Source: Streptomyces tuirus (GTDB lineage Bacteria; Actinomycetota; Actinomycetes; Streptomycetales; Streptomycetaceae). From it: a DNA stretch of 64,000 nt. Shown in pieces: positions 1-9,635 of the stretch. The DNA is taken from the NCBI GenBank assembly GCA_018195615.1, contig JAGTPG010000002.1, positions 3,042,501 through 3,106,500 of the forward strand, read 5' to 3'. Position numbers and translations under genes: made by a program. Numbering within the stretch: the first letter of the stretch is position 1; each line of letters opens with the position of its first letter. Below the pieces are notes generated by a model. It was given only the letters and a program-made list of their open reading frames with translations. It had not been told where the DNA came from and made no database searches.

Positions 1-218
1 GGACCGGCAGGCCCGCCAAGCACACGCTCGGCGAGAACCTCTTCGCGGTGCACATCGGATCCACCCTGCGGCAGGTGCGTGCCCGGGACGACGTCACGGT
101 CGTCTCGGCGCGCTCCCGCTACTGGCCGTTCCTCGCGGAAGCCGTCGTCAAGGCGCCCGGGATCCGCGAGTTCGCCACCTGGAACCTCCTCCTCATCCTG
201 CGGCGGTGTGCTACATGA
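1..218 (+). CDS. C-terminal fragment of a class I SAM-dependent methyltransferase (cut by window edge)
   Basis: Only the last 71 codons lie in the window, read from base 3 to the TGA at 216-218. The tail contains a pattern like KHTLGENLF, then VVSARSRYWPF and a hydrophobic TWNLLLILRR end, which resembles the C-terminus of actinobacterial class I SAM methyltransferases that sit beside glycan genes. No SAM-binding motif is visible because the N-terminus is missing. The stop overlaps the ATG of the next gene (215), so the two are probably translationally coupled. The family assignment rests on a short tail and on context. Confidence 0.5.
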   Translation, partial: TGRPAKHTLGENLFAVHIGSTLRQVRARDDVTVVSARSRYWPFLAEAVVKAPGIREFATWNLLLILRRCAT

Positions 219-3200
219 CAACCACGGTCCAGGCTCCTCCACCGGCAGCCGTCCCCACCACCGCGACCGCGGCGGGTCCGCCGAGGGCCCGCGGTCGCGG
301 CGCTGGCTGCTGGGTTTCTGGGCCGTGGTGTTCGTGTTGTTCCTGGCGGTGCGACCGGGGCGGCAGACCTTCGACACCAAGCTCGGTGTCACCGTCGACC
401 CGGGGCAGTTCCTCGCCGACCTGGGGCAGTTGTGGCACGACCGGGCCGGGTTCGGCGGGATCCAGGACCAGTACGTCGGCTATCTGTGGCCGATGCTGCC
501 GTTCTACTGGCTGTGCGATCTCGTACGGCTGCCCGTGTGGCTGGCGGAGCGGCTGTGGCTGTCGGTCGTGGTGTCCGTCGCCTTCTGGGGTGCGCTGCGG
601 CTGGCCGAGCGGCTGCGGGTGGGCAGTGCCGCCTCCCGGCTGCTGGGGGCCGTGGCGTACGCGTTGTGGCCGGTGTTCACGACCGTCATCGGGTCGACGT
701 CGGCCGCGGCGCTGCCCGGCGCGTTCCTGCCGTGGGTGCTGCTGCCGCTGACGAACGAGAAGTACGCCGCCCGGGTCGCGGCCCTGCGGTCGGCGCTGCT
801 CGTGCCGTTCATGGGCGGGGTGAACGCCTCGGCGACGCTGGCGTCCCTGCTGCCGGCCGGGCTCTATCTGCTCTCCCGGCCGGCCGGGCCGCGGCAGCGC
901 AAGCTGATCGCCTGGTGGGCTCCGGCCGTGATCGTGGTGACGGCCTGGTGGTGGGTGCCGCTGCTGCTGCTCGGGGTCTACGGCGAGAACTTCCTGCCCT
1001 ACATCGAGACCGCGCAGACCACCACGGACACCATGTCGGCGGCCGAGGCGCTGCGCGGCGCAGGGAACTGGGTCGCCTATCTGCACTTCGGTGAGGCGTG
1101 GCTGCCCGCGGGTGGGCCGTGGCCTCGTCGGTCGTGGTGATCGTGTGCTCGGCGCTGGCCGCCGGTCTCGGGCTGGCGGGCCTCGCGCGGCGGGACATGC
1201 CCGAGCGGCGGTGGCTCGTGCTGACCGTGCTGGTGACGGCGCTGGTGCTGCTCGCCGGGTACGGCGGGGAGTTCGGGGCGCCGTTCCACGGGGCCGTGCA
1301 GGGCTGGCTGGACGGGTGGCTGTCGCCGTTCAGGAACATCTACAAGTTCCAGACGGGGCTCGCGCTGGCGCTCGTGCTGGGTCTGGCTCATCTTGTCGGG
1401 GTGGCGGCCGAGCCGCGCGGGGCACGGCCGGTGCGCGGCCGGCGCCTCGCCCCGCTGCTCGCGGCGGTGCTGATCCTGCCGGGACTGCTGTGGCCGTATC
1501 TCAACGGCTCGATCCTCAACCCCGGTTCCTTCCAGAAGCTCCCCACCTACTGGCAGGCCACGGCCGACTGGCTGGAGAAGTACTCGCCCGACTCCCGCGC
1601 CCTGGTCGTCCCGGCCACCGCGCACGGCGTCTACACCTGGGGCTCGCCCATCGACCAGCCGCTCGACGTGCTCGCCGAGTCCCGCTGGGCGCAGCGCGAC
1701 TACGTCCCGTTCGGCACGCCCGGCAACCGGCGCGCGATGGACGCGGTCGAGCAGGCGCTGCTGACGGGGGGCGAAGTTCCGGCCCTGGCCGACTACTTGA
1801 GCCGGTCCGGGCTGTACTACGTCGTCGTACGCAACGATCTCGACCCGGACCAGATCGGCTACGTGCCGACCGCGACCGTCAAGCGCACGCTGGAGCAGTC
1901 GGGGTACGAGCGGGTGACGGGGCTCGGGCCGGTGATGACCGGCGGGCGGATCGCGCAGGACGCCCCGCTCCAGGTCGAGGGCCTGTATCCGCGGCAGCGG
2001 GCCGTGGAGATCTACCGGCCGGCCGGGGACGATGTGCGGCGCCCCGGGCAGGCGGGGCTGATGCCGGTCTCCGACACGGCCGTGGTGTCCGGCGGCCCGG
2101 AGGCGCTGCTGCCGCTGGCGTCCCGGCTGCGCGGGCGGCCGGCCGTGCTGACCGGCGACAACCACCCGGGGCTCGGCACTCCCGCCGTGCAGGTGCTGGG
2201 TGACGGGATGCGGCGCGCCGACACCCGGTTCGGCCTGGTCAACGCCAACACGTCGTACACCTACACGCGCGACGAACGCAACGCGCCGGACAGTCAGCAG
2301 GACCCGGGCGAGAAGCCGCGGCAGATCCTGCCCGTCGAGGGGGCCGAGCACCAGACGGTGGCCGAACTGCGCGGCGCCCGCTCGGTGACGGCGTCGTCGT
2401 ACGGCAACTGGCTCTTTCACCTGCCCCAGTTCGACCCGGTGAACGCCTTCGACGGCAACCCCGACACCGCCTGGACGGAGGGCGCGCCGGACACGCCGGA
2501 CGGACAATGGCTGCGGATCGGGTTCACCGGCTCCTACGAGATGCCGTCCTCCTTCAAGGTCACGCCGTTGCCCCAGGAGAGCGTGCGGGCGGCGGCGACG
2601 AAGGTACGGGTGGAGACGGAGAAGGGCACGCGGACGAGTTTCCTCCAGCCGAACGGCCTGACGCAGAGCGTCAAGGCGCCCGAGGGCGCCACGCGGTGGA
2701 TGAGACTGACGATCGTGGACTCGGTGGAGCGCCGGTCCGGGCTGACGGGCGCCGGCTTCTCCGAGATCGACCTGCCGGACGTGCAGGTGACCCGGCTGCT
2801 GCGGCTCCCGGCGGACGCCGACGAGGCGACGTCGGCCGCCACGGTCGTCTCCCTGCACCGGGCGTCCGACCCGACGGGCCTCTCCGCGACCGGCACCGAG
2901 GCCGGCCTGCACCGCCGCTTCACCACACCGGCCGCCGGGGCGTACCAGGTGACGGCGAGCGCGGTACCGGTGCCGGGCGAGGAACTCGACCGGCTGCTGT
3001 ACGAGGTCGCGCCCGAGCAGCAGACCAGGATCGTCGCGACCGCCGACTCCACGGCGCGCCTCGGCGCGGGCCTGTCGGCGCGCAACCTCACCGACGGCGA
3101 CCTGACGACGGCGTGGGTCGCGGGCGACCGGCCGACGATCCACCTGAGCTGGGAGGGCAAGCAGCCGGTCGGCGAACTGGTCCTGGCCCCTGCGGGCGGC

Positions 3201-4344
3201 CTGTCCACCCGCGCGTCCGAGGTGCACATCAGCTCCCCGGACGGCGCGGCGATCGCGGGCGCCGACGAGAACGGCTGGGTCCGCTTCCCGCCGATCACCA
3301 CGGACCGGCTCGACATCACGATCACCGAGACCGCCCCGCTGACCCTGCACAACCCGGTCGCCGACGAGGACCTGCGCCTGCCGGTGGGCCTGACGGAGGC
3401 CTACGTACCGTCCCTCGACCAGTACCGCACCCCGCAGCCGGACGGCACCCGGAAGTTCTCCCTGCCGTGCGGCAAGGGACCCGACGTGGCGCTGGACGGC
3501 GAGCTGTACCGGACGAGCGCGAAGGGGACGGTACGGGACCTGGTGGAGCGACGGCCCGTCGACGTCACGCTCTGCCGGCAGGACCGTGGCGAGACCGAGG
3601 TGGAGCTGTCCGCGGGCGAGCACCGGCTGGAGGGCGGTGACGCCGGCCCGCTCGCGCTGACGGACGTGACCCTGACCCGGGGGACGGTCCCGGAGGCCGC
3701 GGCGGCCGGGCGCGAGCTGCGGATCCGGGACTGGCTGGGCGACCGGCGCGAGGTGACGGTCGGCTCGGGCGCGGCCTCGTACCTGACGACGTACGAGAAC
3801 CACAACGACGGCTGGAAGGCGACGCTGAACGGCGAGGAGCTGGCTCCGCTGCGGCTGGACGGCTGGCAGCAGGGCTGGCGGATCCCCGCCGGTGCGGGCG
3901 GCGCGGTCAAGCTGTCGTACGAACCGGCCACCACGTACGACGCCGGTCTGATCGGCAGCGGCGCCGGCATCGCGGTGCTGCTGGGACTGGCCCTGTGGCG
4001 GCGCCGCGCCCCCAACCCCGACGCACCGCAACCGGCCCGCCGCTGCCCGGCCTGTGGCTCGGCACGGTGGCGCTGACGCTGGTCTCAGCGGTGATCGCGG
4101 GCTGGTTCGCGCTTCTGGTCCCGGCCCTGGCGTTGCTCGCGGCGAGGCGGCACACGCTGCTGGTGCCGATCGCGTTCGTGGCCCTGGCGGCAGCGGGGGT
4201 CGCGGCGGCGCTCGGGCCGGGGAGCCGGTGGGCGCGGGTGCGGGCGCGTTCGGTCGTGCGGCCCAACTACTGGCGCTGGTCGGGCTGTTCGCGGGTCTGG
4301 TGAGTCTGCGCGAGCCCTCCGAGGGGAGGAACGAGCCCGCATGA
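215..4344 (+). CDS. AftD/DUF3367-type arabinofuranosyltransferase-like membrane protein (about 1375 aa, frame broken)
   Basis: Predicted GT-C type polyprenyl-phosphate-sugar glycosyltransferase of the plasma membrane. The N-terminal third is multi-spanning (WLLGFWAVVFVLFLAVRPG, then the loop QTFDTKLGVTVDPGQF and many hydrophobic helices). The extracytoplasmic part holds two discoidin-like (F5/8 type C) segments, around 2380-2720 and 3050-3330, each with a DG-[DN]-T-AW motif, and a last hydrophobic stretch lies around 4070-4320. Homologues act on arabinan in mycobacteria; Streptomyces lacks mycolyl-arabinogalactan, so the substrate here is unknown. The frame shifts near 286, 1111, 4037 and 4205-4240, always within G/C-rich runs, and the pieces join into one protein of normal family length. 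Start ATG 215 overlaps the upstream stop; the TGA at 4342-4344 overlaps the next ATG. Confidence 0.75.
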
Positions 4345-5585
4345 CGACACCGGCACGCATCCCGTTCCCCGTGGTGGACGAGGTGTCCCGGCACTGCCTC
4401 CAGGAGCAGGAACCGGAAACGGTCCACATCGAGGTCCACCTGCCCGGCCCCGTCGACCAGACCCGCCTGCGCAAGGCGTTCACGGAGGCGCTGCACCGGC
4501 ACCCGCGGATCCTGATGCGGGAGGCACGGGGTCCGTGGTACCGACGGCGCTACGAGTGGGAGCTGACGACGGAGCCGGACGTGGAGGTGGTGACCTTCGC
4601 CCCGGCGGGCCCCCGGGCCTTGCAGGACGCCAGGACCCGGGCACTGACGGAGGCTCCGCCGTTGTCGATGTCCCCACCGATACGACTCGAAGCAGTGGAC
4701 TCGGTCCTCTTCCTGACCATCAACCACACCGCCCTCGACGGCCCGGCCTGCCTCCGCATACTCGCGACAGCCGCAGAGCTCTACGGAGGCAGCGACAACT
4801 CCCCCGCAGCACCCCCACCCGTGCGGCCCAAGCTCTCCGAGAAGCCCCGGACATCCCCACCACCTGGTCACCCCCGCGCGGGTCGCGCCCGGCACCCCCG
4901 ACCCCTCCCCGGCAACGGCATGCTCGTCACCGAGCTCCCCCTCCCCCACCGCCCCAAGGGCTCCCCCTACACCGTCAACGACCAGCTCATGGTCACCACG
5001 GCCCTGACCATCGCCCACTGGAACAGGGAACACGGCAACCGCCCACGCCCCCTGCGCATCACCATGCCCGTCGACGACCGCCCCCGGGACACCACGATGC
5101 CCATCGGCAACGGAACACGATTGGTCGAAGTACCCTTCCTGCCATCCGAGTTGGACGTCACGGACATGCCCGCCCTGCTGCACCGCACGGCCACCCGTAC
5201 CCGCGCCCTGAAGTCCCTGCCCCGTCCCCAACTGGGCCACGGCGCCGCCCTCCTCACCGCCCCGTGGGCCCCGGTCGCCGCCCGCGCCGCCCTCACCCGG
5301 ACCCTGCGCCGGGCCGCCGCGCCCTGGACGTCGACGACGCTGCTCAGCAACATCGGCCGTATCCCGTACCCCCTGGACTTCGGCGAGGAGACGGGCCGCG
5401 CGCACGCGGTCTGGTTCTCGGCGCCGGCCCGGATGCCGCGCGGCCTCACCGTCACCACCGCCTCCACCGCCGGCCGTCTCCACCTGGCCCTGCGCTGGTC
5501 CCGGGCCCTGCTCAGCCACGGCGACGGCGCCCACCTCCGCGACCTGTTCGAGCACTATCTGCACACCACGGAGGCGGCCCCGTGA
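4341..5585 (+). CDS. Stand-alone condensation-domain-like HxxxD acyltransferase (414 aa)
   Basis: The protein carries NHTALDG (His129, Asp133), the HHxxxDG-type active-site signature of the condensation/PapA/BAHD-like acyltransferase superfamily, in which His is the general base. Its length fits a single two-lobed domain with no carrier protein or adenylation domain attached. SNIGR near residue 335 resembles the conserved stretch near the latch of this fold. It starts with ATG overlapping the upstream glycosyltransferase stop and ends in a GTGA overlap with the methyltransferase, so it belongs to the same operon. I infer acylation of an envelope glycan or lipid intermediate; donor and acceptor cannot be read from the sequence. 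Confidence 0.65.
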   Translation: MTTPARIPFPVVDEVSRHCLQEQEPETVHIEVHLPGPVDQTRLRKAFTEALHRHPRILMREARGPWYRRRYEWELTTEPDVEVVTFAPAGPRALQDARTRALTEAPPLSMSPPIRLEAVDSVLFLTINHTALDGPACLRILATAAELYGGSDNSPAAPPPVRPKLSEKPRTSPPPGHPRAGRARHPRPLPGNGMLVTELPLPHRPKGSPYTVNDQLMVTTALTIAHWNREHGNRPRPLRITMPVDDRPRDTTMPIGNGTRLVEVPFLPSELDVTDMPALLHRTATRTRALKSLPRPQLGHGAALLTAPWAPVAARAALTRTLRRAAAPWTSTTLLSNIGRIPYPLDFGEETGRAHAVWFSAPARMPRGLTVTTASTAGRLHLALRWSRALLSHGDGAHLRDLFEHYLHTTEAAP

Positions 5586-6328
5586 CGACCTCACCGGTGA
5601 AGCCGCGCGACCTGCGCGACTTCTACGAGAACCCCGCCGTGCCGGTCGCCTCCGGCACACCACGCAGCCTCCGCCAGGCCCGCATGCTGGCCCGGGCCCT
5701 CGGACCGGCCACCGGCAGCACCGGCAACGGCGCCCGGACCGTCCTCGACATCGGCTGCGGGGACGGCACCGCCGCCGCCACCGCCGCGCCCCTCCTCCCC
5801 GGCCACCGCGTCATCGGCGTCGACTGGTCCCAGGACGCCCTGCGCCGAGCCCGCACCCGCATCCCCTACGCCGTCCGCGGTGAACTCACCGGCGGCGGAC
5901 TGCCGTTCGCCGCCGAATCGGCCGACGCCGTGCTGTTCAGCGAGGTGATCGAGCATCTCGTCGATCCGGACGCCGCGCTGGACGAGATCCGCAGGGTCCT
6001 GCGGCCCGGCGGGCACCTGATGCTGTCCACGCCGAACCTGGCCGCCTGGTACAACCGCGCGTTGCTGCTCGCCGGCGTCCAGCCCGTTTTCTCGGAGGTC
6101 AGCCTGCGCGGCATCCACGGCCGCCCGGGCAAGGAGGTCGTGGGACACCTGCGCCTCTACACCCCGCGCGCACTGCGGGAGTTCGTCGCCGCGTCCGGGT
6201 TCACCGTCGTACGGCTCGAAGGCGCTCCCTTCCACGGGGTACCGCGCCTGCTGCGCCCGCTGGACCGGCTGGCCTGTGCCCGGCCCCAGCTGGCGTCGAT
6301 CCTGCTGCTGCACGCGCGGAGGACGTAG
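5582..6328 (+). CDS. Class I SAM-dependent methyltransferase (248 aa)
   Basis: Methyltransferase_11-type protein. Motif I is VLDIGCGDG near residues 54-62, motif II follows as VIGVDWS, and the FSEVIEHLVDPD stretch is motif IV/post-II. LRPGGHLMLSTPN is the usual post-motif. It uses the GTG start at 5582, overlapping the acyltransferase stop, and is followed three bases later by the EamA-like gene. In this cluster it probably methylates a sugar or lipid-linked glycan. No substrate-specific motif is recognisable. Confidence 0.8.
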   Translation: MTTSPVKPRDLRDFYENPAVPVASGTPRSLRQARMLARALGPATGSTGNGARTVLDIGCGDGTAAATAAPLLPGHRVIGVDWSQDALRRARTRIPYAVRGELTGGGLPFAAESADAVLFSEVIEHLVDPDAALDEIRRVLRPGGHLMLSTPNLAAWYNRALLLAGVQPVFSEVSLRGIHGRPGKEVVGHLRLYTPRALREFVAASGFTVVRLEGAPFHGVPRLLRPLDRLACARPQLASILLLHARRT

Positions 6329-6331
6329 CCC

Positions 6332-7249
6332 ATGTGGTGGGGAGTGGCCGCGGCCCTGCTGGCGAACACCCTGTACAGCCTGGGCTTCGTGCTGGAGAAA
6401 CGGGCGCTCACCTCTCTCCCCGAGGTGACGATCCGCCAGCCGGCCCGGCTGCTGCGGCTCGTCCTGCGCAGCCCGCTGTGGATCGGCGGTTCGCTCGCCC
6501 TCGCCGCCGGTTTCGGGGCTCAGCTCGTCGTCTACCGGACACTGCCGATCGCCGCCGCGCAGGGCATCTTCGTCTCCGGTCTGGTGCTGCTCGTACTGCT
6601 GTCGGCCCGGCTGCTCGGGGAGGAGACGTCCGGCCGGGAGCGGTACGCACTGGGCGCGATCCTGCTCGCGCTGCTGATGGTGGTGCTGTCGCTGCGCGAG
6701 GGCGCGGACAGCGTCGGCCAGGAGGCGCCCTACCAGCTGATCCTGCTGGTGTGCGTGCCGTCGCTGGCGGCCGGGGTGTGGCTGTACGGATCCGCCGAGC
6801 GGCGCACCCGCAACCGGCACCGGCGTCCGACGACCGGCGTGGAGTACGGCGTCGCGGTGGGCCTGCTCTACGGCGTCAGCTCGCTCGCCATCAAGGGCGT
6901 GTCGAGCCGGCTGACGACCAGCGGGATCGGCGGTGCGGTGCTGGACCTGCTGAGCTCCCCGTATCCGTATCTGCTGCTGTTCACCGGTGTGTTCGGACTG
7001 GTGATGTCGCAGGCGGCGCTGCAGCGCTGCCGGGCCTCGCTGATCGTGCCGGTGTGCACGACCGTGACCTGTCTCTTCACGGCGGTGCTCGGCACGCTGT
7101 CGTTCGGCGAGGCCCTGCCGGACGACCCGCTGCGGCTCGCGCTGCGGGTGGCGGGCACGGCCCTGGCGGTCGCCGTGCTGCTGACCATGCCGAAGCACGA
7201 CACCTCGCCCCGACCCCACGAACCGGCCAAGGAGCTGTCATCCCCATGA
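6332..7249 (+). CDS. DMT/EamA-like multispanning transporter (305 aa)
   Basis: About ten hydrophobic segments across 305 residues, with small-residue-rich helices at the start (WWGVAAALLANTLYSLGFV) and in the second half (LLLFTGVFGLVMSQAALQRC), are typical of the drug/metabolite transporter superfamily. It begins three bases after the methyltransferase stop and overlaps the next gene by four bases. Position between glycan-modifying genes suggests export or flipping of a lipid-linked intermediate, or transport of a modifying group. That role is inferred from context only; NIPA-like metal transport is another possibility within the superfamily. Confidence 0.65.
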   Translation: MWWGVAAALLANTLYSLGFVLEKRALTSLPEVTIRQPARLLRLVLRSPLWIGGSLALAAGFGAQLVVYRTLPIAAAQGIFVSGLVLLVLLSARLLGEETSGRERYALGAILLALLMVVLSLREGADSVGQEAPYQLILLVCVPSLAAGVWLYGSAERRTRNRHRRPTTGVEYGVAVGLLYGVSSLAIKGVSSRLTTSGIGGAVLDLLSSPYPYLLLFTGVFGLVMSQAALQRCRASLIVPVCTTVTCLFTAVLGTLSFGEALPDDPLRLALRVAGTALAVAVLLTMPKHDTSPRPHEPAKELSSP

Positions 7250-7467
7250 AGCCCGACGACCCGCTGCTGAAGATCCTGGCCTGCCCGCTCGACAAGGGCC
7301 CGCTGCACCTGCTGGCCGAGGAGACCGGGCAGGAGGAGGCGCTGTACAACCCGCGTCTGCGACGCCGCTATCCGATCGTCGACGGGATTGCGCAGTTGCT
7401 GCCGTCGTCGGGCGAGCAGGTGCCGGACGGCGAGCACGAGGAACTCCTGAAGAGGATGGCACCGTGA
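7246..7467 (+). CDS. Trm112/UPF0434-like small protein (73 aa)
   Basis: The opening DDPLLKILACPLDKGPL followed by YNPRLRRRYPIVDGIAQLLP is the conserved pattern of the Trm112p/UPF0434 family. Eukaryotic Trm112 is a zinc-ribbon activator of methyltransferases. The actinobacterial form here keeps only one of the two expected cysteines (CPLD instead of CPxC), so zinc binding is doubtful. The gene overlaps its neighbours on both sides by four bases and lies directly upstream of an FkbM methyltransferase, which suggests, without proof, that it partners with one of the methyltransferases of this cluster. Confidence 0.8.
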   Translation: MKPDDPLLKILACPLDKGPLHLLAEETGQEEALYNPRLRRRYPIVDGIAQLLPSSGEQVPDGEHEELLKRMAP

Positions 7468-8291
7468 CCAGCCTGGCCGCCCGCCTCGCTCCCTTCCTGC
7501 CCACCCGTCTGGTGGCCGCGGCGGCCCGGGCGCTCTACCCCCGGTTCGAACCGGAGCTGGCCCGGCTCACCGACCTCTGTCCCGCCGACTGCGGTACGGC
7601 GGTGGACGTCGGCGGCTGGTACGGGCCCTGGACGCACCGGCTGTCCGGCCACGCCGAGCACGTCGTGACGGTCGAGCCGGTTCCCCATCTGGCCCGGCTG
7701 CTGGCCGCCGGGGCCCCGCCGAACGTGCGGGTGATCCGGGCCGCGGCCTCGGACCGGCCGGGCATCGCCCGGCTGTGGCTGCCGTCGGGGGACGCCGGCG
7801 ACCGTGGTGTGTCGTCGCTGGTCCGGCGGGACATCCACGGCCGGGCGCTGGACGTCCCGTGTGTCACGCTGGACGAGCTGGGGCTGCGCGACGTCGGCTT
7901 CATCAAGATCGACGTGGACGGCAACGAGCCGGCGGTCCTGCGCGGCGCGACGGGTCTGCTGGCCCGGGACCGTCCGGCCCTGTTCGTGGAGCTGGAGTCC
8001 CGTATCCAGCCGGTCGCGCCGGTGGTGACGTACCTGTCCCTGCTGGGGTACGACGGCTGGGTGCTGCCCGGCGACGACTGGGTGCCGCTGGCCGAGTTCC
8101 CGCTGGAGACCCACCAGGCGGGCGCCTCCCACGTCGTCTCCCACGGCCTGCTCCGCCGGGTCCTGCCGTCCCCTCTCCTCCGGGGGCCCCGGTACGTCAA
8201 CTCGGTCCTGTTCCTCCCGGACGGCCGCCGCCCGGGCACGGCACGCGTGGGCGACGATGGGTCCCATGCCCTCCGGAAAGCGCCCCGCTAG
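7464..8291 (+). CDS. FkbM-family methyltransferase (275 aa)
   Basis: The SAM-binding motif is TAVDVGGWYGPWT near residues 47-59, with VVTVEPVP as the acidic loop after strand 2. The GFIKIDVDGNEPAVLRG stretch is the diagnostic FkbM-family IDxDG segment. Family members O-methylate hydroxyls on polyketides, glycolipids or polysaccharides. It starts at GTG 7464, overlapping the Trm112-like stop, and ends inside the next gene. The chain of overlaps from base 215 to here supports one operon for a methylated, acylated surface glycan. Confidence 0.85.
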   Translation: MTSLAARLAPFLPTRLVAAAARALYPRFEPELARLTDLCPADCGTAVDVGGWYGPWTHRLSGHAEHVVTVEPVPHLARLLAAGAPPNVRVIRAAASDRPGIARLWLPSGDAGDRGVSSLVRRDIHGRALDVPCVTLDELGLRDVGFIKIDVDGNEPAVLRGATGLLARDRPALFVELESRIQPVAPVVTYLSLLGYDGWVLPGDDWVPLAEFPLETHQAGASHVVSHGLLRRVLPSPLLRGPRYVNSVLFLPDGRRPGTARVGDDGSHALRKAPR

Positions 8292-8865
8292 CCCCTTCAC
8301 CCCGCTCCACTTCCAGCTGGTGCTGCTGCGCCGCATGGCCGACCACAACCCCGGCCTGGTGGAGGACGCCCGCCACGAGCTGGGGGTGTCCATCGCGGAC
8401 ATGCGCGAGGCGAACAAGCGCTGGCAGGCGATGGTCCGCTCGCCGCGTCCCCGGGCGCCCCTCTCCTGCTACCGCTCGGTGCTGGGCGCCCCGGAGTCCC
8501 GTACGCCCCGCCGCATCGGCGACCTGGACTGCGAGGCCTGGCTCTGGCCCGTGCCGCTCTGGCCCGATCTGCGGTTCGAGGTCCTGACCGCCCCGAACGG
8601 CGCCGTGTGGAACGAGTGGCTGGTCCGCGCCCCCGGCGCCGAGCGCCCCGGCCTGCGCACGCTCGACGATCTCACCCCCTGGTCCTGCACGGTCGACGAG
8701 GCCGCCCGCGCCTTCGCCCCGGCCCGCCCCCTGGAGGGCACGGCACCGACCCGGTGGGGACTGGCGTTCACCGCGCCGGACGCCGATGGCCTGCGGTGGG
8801 AGGCCGTCGCGGAGTTCACCTGGGGCCTGTTGCAGCGGGTGGCCGTCACCGGCCGTCAGGGCTGA
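8257..8865 (+). CDS. Conserved hypothetical protein (202 aa)
   Basis: I do not recognise a named family. The protein is soluble, rich in Trp and Pro (WLWPVPLWPDLRFEVL) and lacks a signal peptide or membrane segment. Start ATG 8257 lies inside the FkbM gene; ATG 8266 in the same frame is an alternative. It is the last plus-strand gene before a strand switch, and its 3' end overlaps the convergent haem-oxygenase-like gene by ten bases. Codon usage looks ordinary for the organism. No function is inferred. Confidence 0.7.
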   Translation: MGPMPSGKRPASPFTPLHFQLVLLRRMADHNPGLVEDARHELGVSIADMREANKRWQAMVRSPRPRAPLSCYRSVLGAPESRTPRRIGDLDCEAWLWPVPLWPDLRFEVLTAPNGAVWNEWLVRAPGAERPGLRTLDDLTPWSCTVDEAARAFAPARPLEGTAPTRWGLAFTAPDADGLRWEAVAEFTWGLLQRVAVTGRQG

Positions 8866-9602
8866 GGGGCTCCGACCCGGTCGAGGGCCGGGAGGAACTG
8901 GTCGTAGAAGGCGGTCTTGAGGTGCAGGGCCCGCTCCTCGGTCTCCCGGAAGGCGTCCGTCGCGTGCTGCCGTGCGAGGAGCTCGCTGATCCGGGTGGCC
9001 AGGCGGTCGGAGTGCGTGGCCGACAGCAGGGAGACGGCGGTGAGGGGGTGGGCCTTGGCGTCGTGGACGTAGTGCGGATAGTAGAAGCGGGAGCGGTTGC
9101 GGCCGCCGTCGCCGGCCAGCATCGGTTCCATGCGCCGCCACAGGTTCTCGTACTCGACGGACACCAGGACCTCGCCCCAGAACCGCAGGAAGGTGAGCAG
9201 CCGCAGGTCGGCGTCGGCGTGCCCGCCCGCTTCGGCGATCAGCTCGAAGGCGTCCTCGATGGCGCGCCGGGTGGCCTCGGTGGGCCGTGAGGCGACCAGT
9301 TCCTCACGGGTGATGCCGAGTTGGAGCAGGTCCTCCTTCATGTCCTCGCGGTGCGAGCGGGTGTGGCCGCGGCCGTCCGGGTACTCCTCGCGCAGGATCG
9401 CCCGGGCGATCCGCAGACCCGCCTCGTCGCCCAGCAGGTCGATCGCCAGGTCGTACGAGGGCGTGAAAGCCAGGGACACGAAGCGCCGCTGGAGCAGCAG
9501 TGCGGCGAAGTCGGCGTCCGGCAGGCTGCCGGTGTTCGCCAGCACGGGGTGCTGCCGGAACCGGTCGATCAGCGCGTCCTCGAACGCGTCCAGGTCTCTC
9601 AT
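8856..9602 (-). CDS. Haem-oxygenase-like diiron (HDO-type) protein (248 aa)
   Basis: The all-helical sequence has two metal-ligand clusters expected in the haem-oxygenase-like diiron oxidase/oxygenase superfamily (UndA, BesC and SznF are known members). One is EEYPDGRGHTRSHRED near residues 72-87, the other FYYPHYVHDAKAH near residues 172-184, giving Glu, His and Asp candidates. NCBI-style names for relatives are iron-containing redox enzyme or TenA-like. Such enzymes activate O2 for N-oxygenation, C-C cleavage or decarboxylation. The substrate cannot be told. The gene follows the PLD-like membrane protein gene by 33 bp on the same strand, suggesting an operon. Confidence 0.65.
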   Translation of the reverse strand: MRDLDAFEDALIDRFRQHPVLANTGSLPDADFAALLLQRRFVSLAFTPSYDLAIDLLGDEAGLRIARAILREEYPDGRGHTRSHREDMKEDLLQLGITREELVASRPTEATRRAIEDAFELIAEAGGHADADLRLLTFLRFWGEVLVSVEYENLWRRMEPMLAGDGGRNRSRFYYPHYVHDAKAHPLTAVSLLSATHSDRLATRISELLARQHATDAFRETEERALHLKTAFYDQFLPALDRVGAPQP

Positions 9603-9635
9603 GTCGTACCCCTTCCTCGGGTCACGGGTGGCGGT

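Noticed and set aside
1077..5663. Minus-strand open frame of about 1500 codons
   Set aside because: It runs opposite to the AftD-like and acyltransferase genes. It is Arg/Gly/Pro-rich with no domain, as expected of antisense frames in high-GC DNA.
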